Below, piece after piece: positions 19,517-28,408 of a DNA stretch of 64,000 bases. Source of the DNA: Calothrix parasitica NIES-267 (GTDB lineage Bacteria > Cyanobacteriota > Cyanobacteriia > Cyanobacteriales > Nostocaceae); contig NZ_AP018227.1 of the NCBI RefSeq assembly GCF_002368095.1, forward strand, positions 4,861,782 to 4,925,781. Reading direction: 5' to 3'. Positions within the stretch are counted from its first letter, which is position 1. The number at the start of each line of letters is the position of its first letter. Position numbers and translations under genes: made by a program. The notes under the pieces were generated by a model that had not been told where the DNA came from, did not search any database, and was given only the letters and a program-made list of their open reading frames with translations.

Positions 19517-21853
19517 ATGACAAACTCTTCTGAACAAACAGGTTTTGAATTTAATAATCAATCGAGCATTTTAAATATTGACGATATTAAAGCTATCTTA
19601 CCATCGGCTTTAAGCGATATTTCCGACAAGATGTCTGTGGGAATGTCGGGAGATTCTGAATATGAATTGACTTGGGAAGAAGATATCCAGTTTACCCAGC
19701 TATTCGGTGTTGATAATTTCTTGGTGGATGTCTCGGTTAGTAACTCTACCTTATTAGTTACTACAGACGAGAATAATGGCAACAGTTTTGAATTTACTGG
19801 AGATATTACAGTTGGTTCGGAAACAGCATCAGAAACCTTTGGAATTACTAGCAGTTTTAGCGAATCGGAAAATCAATTGACTTGGAATGAAGTAGCAATT
19901 GATGATTTCTCCTTTGAAAGTTTTGCGACTGAGTTAGGGGGAGGAGTTGAAGAAGTTACCGATTTTCTAGGTGATTTAGGAGAGATTGATGTAACTCTCA
20001 CGAAAGATGATGCTGGAGAGGTTGATTTTGCAGCTAGTTCGGATATCATTTCTTTTGAATATACCGGAGAAAATGAATTTGAAGTTAATGTACAAGGGAT
20101 TAACTTCACTAATCTATTCAATGCAAATAGTTTCTTACCCGATTTAATTATTAGTGACGCTACCTTCACCAGTAGTACCGAAGATGATACTACTAACTAC
20201 GATTTTTCTGGAGATATAACTTTTGCTTCAGAAACCTTTGGATTTAGTACCAAGTTTCTGGAAACTGATAGCAATCTAAGTTGGAATGAAATTGCAATTA
20301 CTGACTTCGATGTAAATGTTCTTTTCAGCGAGATTCCCGGATTAGAACCAGTAAATAACTTCTTGGGTGATTTAGCAGATGTTGATGTCAATCTGACTAA
20401 AGATGATGCTGGGGAAGTTGATATCGCAGCTAGCTCCGATGACTTTAATTTTGAATATACCTCAGAAGGTGAATTTGAATTCAATCTGACAGAAGATATC
20501 AATTTCACCAATTTATTTAATGTCGATAATTTCTTACCCGATTTAATTATTAGTGATGCTACCTTCACCAGTAGTACCGAAGATGATACTACTAACTACG
20601 ATTTTTCTGGAGATATAACTTTTGCTTCAGAAACCTTTGGATTTAGTACCAAGTTTCTGGAAACTGATAGCAATCTAAATTGGACTGAAATTTCAATTAC
20701 TGACTTTGATGTAAATGTTCTTTTCAGCGAGATTCCCGGATTAAAACCAGTAAATAACTTCTTGGGTGATTTAGCAGATGTTGATGTCAATCTGACTAAA
20801 GATGATGCTGGGGAAGTTGATATCGCAGCTAGCTCCGATGACTTTAATTTTGAATATACCTCAGAAGGTGAATTTGAATTCAATCTGACAGAAGATATCA
20901 ATTTCACCAATTTATTTAATGTTGGTAGTTTCTTACCCGATTTAATTATTAGTGACGCTACCTTCACCAGTAGTAAAGAAGATGATACTACTAATTACGA
21001 TTTTTCTGGAGATATAACTTTTGCTTCAGAAACCTTTGGATTTAGTACCAAGTTTCTGGAAACTGATAGCAATCTAAGTTGGAATGAAATTGCAATTACT
21101 GACTTCGATGTAAATGTTCTCTTCAGCGAAATTCCCGGATTAGAACCAGTAAACAATTTTTTGGGTGATTTAGCAGATGTTGATGTAAATCTGACTAAAG
21201 ATGATGCTGGGGAAGTTGATATCGCAGCTAGCTCCGATGACTTTAATTTTGAATATACCTCAGAAGGTGAATTTGAATTCAATCTGACAGAAGATATCAA
21301 TTTCACCAATTTATTTAATGTCGATAATTTCTTACCCGATTTAATCATTAGTGATGCTACCTTCACCAGCAGTAAAGAAGATGATACTACTAACTACGAT
21401 TTTTCTGGAGATATAACTTTTGCTTCACAACCCTCCTTTGAATTCAGTACTACATTTCTTAATTCTAATAACGGGCTAAGTTGGAATGAAGTTTCAATTA
21501 CTGAATTCGATATTGATGCTCTTGCAAATGAAATTCCTGGATTAAAACAAGTAAATAATTTCTTGGGTGGTTTGGGAGATATTGATTTAACTTTCTCTAA
21601 AGATGAAGACGGAGGAGTTGACTTTGCAGCTAGTTCCGATGAGATTTCTTTTGAATACACTGGAGACGGTGAATTTGCAGTAACTCTGACAAAAGAGATT
21701 AATTTCACTAAGCTATTTAATGTCGGTAACTTCTTACCAAATATAAAAATTAGTGATGCTACCTTATTTCCAAAGACGAAATTTCATTCGGAGGAGCAAT
21801 TGACTTTGCTAAATCCAACGATAAATCTCTCAATTGGATTAGCGGTCAATTAG
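19517..21853 (+). pseudogene. Repetitive beta-rich protein, N-terminal part up to frameshift
   Basis: 778 residues in this frame. No signal peptide is visible. The protein is acidic and built of ~133-residue repeats containing NLFNVDNFLPDLIISDATFTS, NYDFSGDITFASETF and DFNFEYTSEGEFEF segments. Three central units are almost identical at DNA level (period 399 bases). The ATG at 19517 is the first in the frame. Homology to the repeat continues past about 21767 only in the next frame, so the last ~28 residues here (from LFPKTKFHSEEQ) are out of frame. The second part is at 21769-24069. Reconstructed length is about 1517 residues. I do not recognise a named family; a large structural or surface protein is likely. 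Confidence 0.7.
20210..21406. repeat. Three 399-bp tandem repeats inside the 19517 gene
   Basis: Units start with GGAGATATAACTTTTGCTTC at 20210, 20609 and 21008, and a diverged fourth starts at 21407. Spacing is exactly 399 bases (133 codons). The units differ at only scattered positions, which indicates recent duplication or gene conversion. Confidence 0.9.
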
Positions 21854-24069
21854 GGATAGATGAATTAGATGTTAGCTTCTCCTATAATAAGTCGCGAGAC
21901 ATTAGCTTAGAAGCAAGTTTAGGTGGCAATATCTCCTTATTTTCTAGTAATAAATTCAGCGCTACTCTAAATGATGTAGTTTTAGGTTTTAGTCTTAGCG
22001 GTACGGATTTAGAACCTAGTTTTCTTATTGAAGCGGGTTTAGGATTAGAAATTGCTGGGGACAAGTTAGACTTGACTGGAGGAATATCCTTAGAACCTGA
22101 ATCTATCACTGGTTATTTTGCTTTAGAATCAGAAGAAGGTTGGGAAAACCCTTTTGGTATTCCAGATGCAACGCTACGTAATGTAGGTTTCCAGATTGGA
22201 GCAACTTATGCACCACCTTTCATTGATAATATTGGCATAATTGGTGACCTTCAGTTTGGTAATTATGATATTGCTTCTGCAGTTTTATTCGACACCAACG
22301 ATGTTGATAATTTTGCTTTAGTAAGTACCTTAAACGAACCCCTTTCTTTACTCGATTTACTAACAGGACCAGTAGCTTCCTATGCATTATCTCAAGCAGG
22401 AAATAAAGTCGGTGCTATTAACAAGGTAACTAACTTACTTGATAATATTTTAGATGTCACTATCGAATCTATAGATACTGACGGAGACGGAGAAAATGAC
22501 CCGTTAATTTCTATTGTTCCAGTCGCTACGACTATTGCTGGAATTGAAATAGAAGAAGGTTTTGGTGTTAACGGAGCAATTAATGCTTGGGGTCAAGAAG
22601 GTACTATTTACTTGAATGCTAATCAAAGTGATGGCAGTATTCAAGGTGGATTAGAACTGGAAAGAATTGATATCGGTAAGGGTATTTTAGTTGTCGAAGG
22701 TAGCAATGGTGAGGATGTTAATTTTGACTTATCAGTATCTGCTTTAGAAACTTCATTTGGTGGCAGTGCTAAGGTAACATTCTTAGGGCAAGAACTATTA
22801 GATGTCGATTTCTCAGCTAGTCAAAGTGGTTTAGAATTCGCTTATACTTCTGACGGTATTATTCAGAGTGCTTTGAGCGTGACTCTTGATGATTCCGGAT
22901 TTGCTGCAAATGGTTCTATGGATTTTGACGTAGATTTTGATGTGAATCTTGGAAGTCTAGGAACAGTTGGTATTGATGCTTCCTTAAATGCTTATGCAGA
23001 GATGAGCTTTGATGCTAATGGCTTTAATGGTTCAATTGATGGAAGTGTAAATGTTTACGGTGAAACAATTAATTTCTCCTTATCTTTAGATGTACCACCA
23101 TCCGACTTATCTAAGCTTTACGATTTGATAGTTGACGATATCGCAAGTGCGGTGAAAAATGCAGCTACAAGTATTTTTGCTGATGTAAGCGAATGGGCTA
23201 ATGCTGTAGCAAATGGTGTTGTCGATGCTAGCGAAGATGTGGCTAATGTCGCTAAGAATGTTTATGGTGCTAGCGAACAAGCTGCAATAGACGCTTACAA
23301 AACTATTGGTGGAACATCCACAGATATAGCTAACGGTTTGCGTAATACTTACAGTAAAACTCAAGGACAAATTACTAGCTTACTCAAAAATAATGCGTAT
23401 AGCTTAAATGATGTTGGTGATGCTCTCAAGAGCGTTTACAACTTGGGTAGTAATGCAATGGCAAATCAACTCAAACAGTTTTATGGTGTAACTGGTGTTG
23501 GGAATTATCTCAAGAGTGGCTATAACCTCAGTTCCAATCAAATGGCTAGCGTTCTCAAAGGAGCTAGTTATGGTTTAAATGATGTCGGTAATTACCTCAA
23601 GAGTGGTTTTAGACTCAATTCCAATCAAATGGCTAGCGTTCTCAAAGGAGCTAGTTATGGTTTAAATGATGTCGGTAACTATCTCAAGAGTGGTTTTAGA
23701 CTCAATTCCAGCCAAATGGCTAGCGTTCTCAAAGGAGCTAGTTATGGTTTAAATGATGTTGGGAATTACCTCAAGAGTGGTTACAGACTCAGTTCCAGTA
23801 GCATGACTAGTGTCCTCAAAGGAGCTGGTTACGGTTTAAATGATATTGGTAATTTCCTAGAGAGTTCTTATAGGCTAAGTGCTAAAGATATCTCAAAAGC
23901 TCTGAAAAGTGTAGGTTTTGATACCGATGATGTTGGGGATTTCTTGAGAAAGGATTTGGGGCTTTCTAAAAATGACGCTTTAAAAACTCTGAAAAAGGCT
24001 GGTTTTTCTGGGAGTTCAGTCAAAAAGTTAGCTAAAAAGTTTGGATTCAAGAAGTGGTGGAAATTTTAA
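21769..24069 (+). pseudogene. Repetitive protein, C-terminal part after frameshift, with 29-residue helical repeats
   Basis: Read in frame 1, the sequence continues the upstream protein as SKDEISFGGAIDFAKS and runs on to 24069; an internal ATG at 22072 (MTGGISLEPES) is the first start in this frame but has no good ribosome site. Residues after it form a beta-rich domain (YFALESEEGW to NFSLSLDVPP). A helical stretch (SSAVKNAATS-like) follows, then four 29-residue repeats pairing GLNDVGNYLKSG with LNSNQMASVLKGA, and a basic tail ending KKFGFKKWWKF. One extra T at 21767-21769 would restore a single protein. A strong terminator follows at 24122. Confidence 0.7.
23509..23856. repeat. 87-bp tandem repeats encoding 29-residue helical units
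   Basis: Units begin CTCAAGAGTGG at 23509, 23596, 23683 and 23770. Each encodes two half-units of 14-15 residues with alternating hydrophobic positions (GLNDVGNYLKSG and LNSSQMASVLKGA), suggesting a two-helix solenoid. Degenerate half-units continue on both sides. Confidence 0.88.
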
Positions 24070-24121
24070 TTCTTATTCAGGCTTAAACAATCAGTTCCAA
24101 CTAATTTAAACTTTGTCTCCC

Positions 24122-24152
24122 AAGCACGTTCTTAATTGAGCGTGCTTTTTTT
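24122..24152 (+). terminator. Intrinsic terminator after the repetitive protein gene
   Basis: AAGCACG (24122-24128) pairs with CGTGCTT (24141-24147) and is followed by a T run. It lies 53 bases after the stop codon. Confidence 0.8.
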
Positions 24153-24200
24153 AGGTTCGTAGTTGCGCTACTCTGCGAGAAAGCTCCGCTCATAGCGCCA

Positions 24201-24220
24201 AAAAGTTGATAAAAGTTGAT
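24201..24220. repeat. AAAAGTTGAT direct repeat upstream of TPS exoprotein gene
   Basis: Two AAAAGTTGAT units followed by ATCTTTTCTG, 166 bases before the ATG at 24386. The same motif and flanks occur at 19107-19170. Confidence 0.5.
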
Positions 24221-24385
24221 ATCTTTTCTGTTTACTCTTGTCAACTATATGGTTTGTAAACTAATAAATAGCTTTGAAACAAGAATTGATTGCCCATTTT
24301 TGCTGAAAACCATGTTAATTTCGATGAAAAGTCGGGAACCATAAATTATAAGTAAATATATGAAATTATTTCTCTGGATATAAAA

Positions 24386-27358
24386 ATGAATAATCAGGGT
24401 AGCTACAATTTAAGTAAAAGTCTTCATACCTTAATTTACAGTTTTACGGGTGCTGCTTTTACAGGATTTCTACAATTTGCTATTGCTTTCCCTACTTTTG
24501 CTCAAATAACTCCCGATAATACTTTGGGTAATTCTCCATCTATTGTTAACAATCAAAATTTTAATAATTTACAAATTGAAGGAGGTTTGAGAAATAACAG
24601 CAATCTCTTTCACAGCTTTCAAGAATTTAATATTAATCAAGGACAGCGAGTTTATTTTAATAATCCTCAAAACATAAATAATATCATCACTCGCGTTACT
24701 GGAAATAATATTTCTAATATCAACGGTCTTTTAGGAGTTAGCGGTTCGGCAAATTTATTTTTAATAAATCCTAAAGGAATTATATTTGGTGCAGGTTCTA
24801 GTCTTGATATCAATGGTTCTTTTATTGGTTCGACTGCTGAAAGCATTAATTTCTCAGATGGTAGTATTTTTAGTGCTGTAGAACCGAATAACCCACAATT
24901 ACTTACAATAAACGTTCCTCTGGGTTTACAGTACGGAAATAATCCCGCTCCAATTCAATTACAGCAAGCTAATTTAACAATTAAACCCAATGAAGTTTTA
25001 GGTTTAATTGGTGGAAATATCAGTTTAGATAATTCATCTCTGACAGTACCTGGGGGAACTGTTCAATTAGCTGGTTTATCATCTGTTGGAACTGTTAATT
25101 TAAATGATTTACAATCTTTGAGTTTTTCGGAAGGTACAAGTTTTAACGATATTTATATCGTTAATCAATCCAGTATAAATGTTGCTGCTGCTGACAATGG
25201 AAATATTTTTATCAATGCAAATAATTTTTATTTAAATGATAGTAACTTTCGAGCCGGAATTAAACAAGGATTGGGAAACCCTAACGCTAAATCCGGAGAT
25301 ATTAGAATTAATGCTACCGGAAATACAACTATTGAACAACAAAGTAGTATCAATAATACTTTAGAAGCTAATTCTTTAGGTAATGGTGGTCAAATTTATA
25401 TTAAAACTAATAATCTATTTCTCAAAGATTCGATAATCTTAGCTAATACCTATAGTTCCGGTAACGTTGGTGATTTGATAATAGAAGCAGCAAATAAAAT
25501 TGAAATTATATCTAGCCCCAGCAACTTTACTCTAAAAGGAGCAGAAGGAAGAAAAGGTTTATTTTCTAGCGTCGAACGAGATGCTACAGGTGATGCTAGT
25601 GATATTACTGTTAGTGCTAAAGACATACTTATTTCAGGGCTTGGTGGAATCAATATGAGTACCGGTGGTTTGGGAAATGCCGGTCGGGTAATTATCAATG
25701 GCGATCGCCTAAAAATAATTGAAGGTGCGGGTGTATTCAGCAATACTGATAGTTTGGGTAATGCTGGAGAAATATCAATCAAAGTATCTGACTCTATCGA
25801 AGTAAGTAATAAAGTTACCGACCCCGAATTCTCAGATGTTAAACGTCAACCAGGTGGAATCATCGCAGACGTTCGTAGAGGTGCTGCGGGGAATGGTGGC
25901 AAAATTAATATAGAAACTGGAAGTTTAATCGTAAAAGAAGGAGCATTTTTAACTACAGATACTAAAGGAAGTGGAGAAGGAGGAGACATCAATATTTTCG
26001 CTACAGAATTGGTTGAAGTTATCGGTAGCGAAGAAAGTACAACCGATACTCAATTAGTAACAGCAGTTAGAGGAAGAGCAACTGGAAATGGTGGTAATCT
26101 CACAATAGAAACCAAGAATTTAACTGTACGCGATGGTGCTTTAATTAATAGTGGTACGGATAGTAGCAGCAATAGCGGAAATTTGCAGGTAAAAGCTAGC
26201 GAGTCAATTCAATTGTTAGGAACAGCAAATGGTGTTCCCAGTCGTTTATTAGCTCAAGTTGGGGACAATGGTAGCGGAAATGGGGGAAATATAGTTTTAG
26301 AAACTCAAGAATTAATTTTAAGAGATGGTGGACAAATTTCTGCCGGTAATTTAGGGGAAGGTAAAGGTGGTAATATCAATATCTTGGCTGGGGATAGTGT
26401 AAATATAGAAGGTTTTGCTGTAATTAGTAGTGATGAAGATATAGATGAAATTGTCAAAGACGAAACCGGTACTCTATTCCCCAGTGGAATTTTTAGCAGT
26501 TCCCCAGGAATCGGTGACGCTGGGAATTTGAATATAGAAACAGCAAATTTTAATATTAGTAATAATGCTCAAGTTTCTGTTAGCAGTCAACTAGAAGGTG
26601 CAGCAGGTAATTTGAGTATTATAGCCACTAAAAAAGCTTTGTTTGATAAGGGTATTCTCAACGCTGATACTGTAGCTGGTGACTCTGCAAATATTTCTTT
26701 AAATTCACCAAATATTCAGTTACGTTATGGTAGTCGCATTACTACAAACGCAACTCAAACAGCAACGGGAGGAAATATTAATATTGATACTCTAACTCTA
26801 GTTGCTCTAGAAAATAGCGATATTACCGCAAATGCAGAACAAAGTTTTGGTGGTCAGATATCAATCATTGCTCAAGGAATTTTCGGTACTCAATTCCGAG
26901 AATTTTTGACTTCCGAAAGCGATATTACAGCTTCATCTGAATTAGGAGCAGAATTTAACGGTGTAGTTGAAATCGATACTATTGGAACAGACCCCAATTC
27001 TGGATTAGTTCAACTACCGACAGGATTAGCTGATTCCAGTCAAAAAATTGCTTCTGGATGCGGTCAAAATCAAACTGGTAAATTTACAGTTGTCGGACGT
27101 GGAGGATTACCACAAAGCCCAAGTCAACTATTTAGAGTTAATAATCCAATAGTTGATTTAGTTAATGTTTCTAATTCTGGACATCTAAAAACTACTGTAT
27201 CCTCAACGTCTTCAATCAAGAATACCCGAAAAAAAATAGTTGAAGCACAAGGATGGATTGTTGATGCAGAAGGTAACGTGGAGTTTGTCGCAGAAGTACC
27301 GGAGGTTGTAGCCAATTCTGGGGGAATCTCTCAAGCTCATTGTCAGAGCAGTATTTAG
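24386..27358 (+). CDS. TPS-type exoprotein, filamentous haemagglutinin N-terminal domain
   Basis: 990 residues. The signal-peptide region ends near residue 38 (PTFAQ). The haemagglutination-activity/TPS domain is at ~38-165 (NLFHSFQEFNI, NLFLINPKGIIFG), followed by a beta-helix of GNGGN-type turns and the C-terminal GRGGLP and EAQGWIVDAEGNVEF signatures. It aligns nearly end to end with the 11415 gene, including shared SGIFSSSPGIG and QTATGGNI segments, so the two are recent paralogues. It is exported by a TpsB pore in known systems; none is encoded here. Its CHAT-TPR partner is not adjacent as in the first copy: three unrelated genes (27539-29854) lie between. The codon pattern is uniform and the gene appears intact. 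Confidence 0.88.
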   Translation: MNNQGSYNLSKSLHTLIYSFTGAAFTGFLQFAIAFPTFAQITPDNTLGNSPSIVNNQNFNNLQIEGGLRNNSNLFHSFQEFNINQGQRVYFNNPQNINNIITRVTGNNISNINGLLGVSGSANLFLINPKGIIFGAGSSLDINGSFIGSTAESINFSDGSIFSAVEPNNPQLLTINVPLGLQYGNNPAPIQLQQANLTIKPNEVLGLIGGNISLDNSSLTVPGGTVQLAGLSSVGTVNLNDLQSLSFSEGTSFNDIYIVNQSSINVAAADNGNIFINANNFYLNDSNFRAGIKQGLGNPNAKSGDIRINATGNTTIEQQSSINNTLEANSLGNGGQIYIKTNNLFLKDSIILANTYSSGNVGDLIIEAANKIEIISSPSNFTLKGAEGRKGLFSSVERDATGDASDITVSAKDILISGLGGINMSTGGLGNAGRVIINGDRLKIIEGAGVFSNTDSLGNAGEISIKVSDSIEVSNKVTDPEFSDVKRQPGGIIADVRRGAAGNGGKINIETGSLIVKEGAFLTTDTKGSGEGGDINIFATELVEVIGSEESTTDTQLVTAVRGRATGNGGNLTIETKNLTVRDGALINSGTDSSSNSGNLQVKASESIQLLGTANGVPSRLLAQVGDNGSGNGGNIVLETQELILRDGGQISAGNLGEGKGGNINILAGDSVNIEGFAVISSDEDIDEIVKDETGTLFPSGIFSSSPGIGDAGNLNIETANFNISNNAQVSVSSQLEGAAGNLSIIATKKALFDKGILNADTVAGDSANISLNSPNIQLRYGSRITTNATQTATGGNINIDTLTLVALENSDITANAEQSFGGQISIIAQGIFGTQFREFLTSESDITASSELGAEFNGVVEIDTIGTDPNSGLVQLPTGLADSSQKIASGCGQNQTGKFTVVGRGGLPQSPSQLFRVNNPIVDLVNVSNSGHLKTTVSSTSSIKNTRKKIVEAQGWIVDAEGNVEFVAEVPEVVANSGGISQAHCQSSI

Positions 27359-27384
27359 GAGAGGGGGAAAACTGATACAAAAAC

Positions 27385-27425
27385 GGTGCTACCTGTCAAC
27401 CAAACCAGTAAGTAGCGCTCTTTTT
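27385..27425 (+). terminator. Candidate terminator after second TPS exoprotein gene
   Basis: GGTGCTAC (27385-27392) can pair with GTAGCGCT (27412-27419) with one mismatch, followed by a run of T. It lies 27 bases after the stop. Confidence 0.45.
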
Positions 27426-27538
27426 ATATTTTAGTTTTGCTCTCGATTAATATAATCTTTGTTCTTAACCTAGATAAAACAATTATTTCATAGATATTCT
27501 AAACTGTGGGTAGTTATCACCGAAATATGCTTTTTCGT

Positions 27539-27724
27539 TTAAGAATCTTCTAATTCCTTCTTCTTCTCAGAAGCTAACTTCTTTTCTTGCTCCAGACACC
27601 ATACTGCAATTAATTCTTTAGCCACAGCACTCATATCCGTTTCAGCCTGGACGCATAAGGACTTGAAACGGATTTTTAATTCTTTGCCAATTATTAACTT
27701 AACTGTATCTTCGCTTTTAGCCAT
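27539..27724 (-). CDS. Small ribbon-helix-helix-like protein
   Basis: 61 residues from the ATG at 27724 (MAKSEDTVKLIIGKELKI); a longer form from 27763 is possible but less likely. The pattern TVKLIIGKELKIRFKSLC followed by AETDMSAVAKELIAVW is typical of ribbon-helix-helix DNA-binding domains of the CopG/ParG type: one beta strand, then two helices. The C-terminus is a charged Lys/Glu tail. Proteins like this repress their own operon or act in plasmid partition or toxin-antitoxin control. It is divergent from 28005. Together with the next two genes it resembles plasmid-derived DNA. Confidence 0.6.
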   Translation of the reverse strand: MAKSEDTVKLIIGKELKIRFKSLCVQAETDMSAVAKELIAVWCLEQEKKLASEKKKELEDS

Positions 27725-27922
27725 GCCATCTATTTTTACATAAAATCGGGGGAATTTTATCACGTTCCTTTATGGGCTTATTCCCCTATTCCTATAATTA
27801 CCTTTGAAATATATAATTTATGCAGGATGAAAAAATAAACGCGCATTAACTAGTGCGGGAGAATTGAGGATAATTGTTTTGCTGACATCCTCACCTTCTC
27901 CTAGTCGTCTTGGAAGAAAACC

Positions 27923-27938
27923 TAACCCTATAGGGTTA
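27923..27938. promoter_or_regulatory. Perfect 16-bp palindrome TAACCCTATAGGGTTA
   Basis: A perfect palindrome in the divergent gap between the ribbon-helix-helix gene (27724, minus) and the gene at 28005. Position and symmetry suit an operator for the ribbon-helix-helix protein. No other copy was noticed in the window. Confidence 0.45.
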
Positions 27939-28004
27939 AATTTAATTTTAAGCGAATTTTAGGTAACTAGAGGTGATGTATTTAGACCGGACTTAGAAAT
28001 ATAA

Positions 28005-28268
28005 ATGTTTGAACCTTTAGAACCAAAGGAGTTTTGCTCTAAATGGATTCCGATAAAAAGCGACAAAAAACCAGGAGAGTATGGGTATCGCAAAGAGTGC
28101 TGCAAACTTCTAGCCCTGTTAACTGGTTACAACGAAACCAGTTGTAGTAACTGGTTATCGACTCCAAGTGATATTCCTAATTTAGTACCATTGTACTTAC
28201 GGTCTGTAGATATTCTATGGCAAATTCAGGAAGTACTTCCCAGCCAAGTAAATAATTTTAAAGAGTAG
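28005..28268 (+). CDS. Hypothetical protein (87 aa), plasmid-like context
   Basis: 87 residues starting MFEPLEPKEFCSKWIPI, with RKECCKLLALLTGYNETSCSNWLS in the middle and an Asn/Lys-rich end. It has four cysteines, a predicted helical core and no signal peptide. The pattern (a short domain in which a regular spacing of hydrophobics is followed by NWLSTPSDIPN) could be a small helix-turn-helix, but I do not recognise the family. The next gene begins about 140 bases downstream after a GC-rich hairpin (28323-28357). Confidence 0.5.
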   Translation: MFEPLEPKEFCSKWIPIKSDKKPGEYGYRKECCKLLALLTGYNETSCSNWLSTPSDIPNLVPLYLRSVDILWQIQEVLPSQVNNFKE

Positions 28269-28322
28269 TTGAAAAGTTAAACATATTCGTTGAAGTTTAA
28301 GGTAGAATTATTAAAAGCCAAA

Positions 28323-28357
28323 ACCCCCCGTCAAGACTACCAATCAACACGGAGGGT
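28323..28357 (+). terminator. Hairpin between 28005 and 28409 genes
   Basis: ACCCCCCGT (28323-28331) pairs with ACGGAGGGT (28349-28357) with one mismatch. It may be a terminator or attenuator; it directly abuts an ATG at 28358, whose spacing from GGAGGG (one base) is too short for normal initiation. Confidence 0.45.
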
Positions 28358-28408
28358 ATGGTTTCCCAATTAATAAAAGGGACACTTTCATTAGGGATAC
28401 TTTATATT

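Noticed and set aside
20197-21366. Three regular 123-codon minus-strand frames
   Set aside because: Mirror images of the 399-base repeats; low protein-like quality and no ribosome sites.
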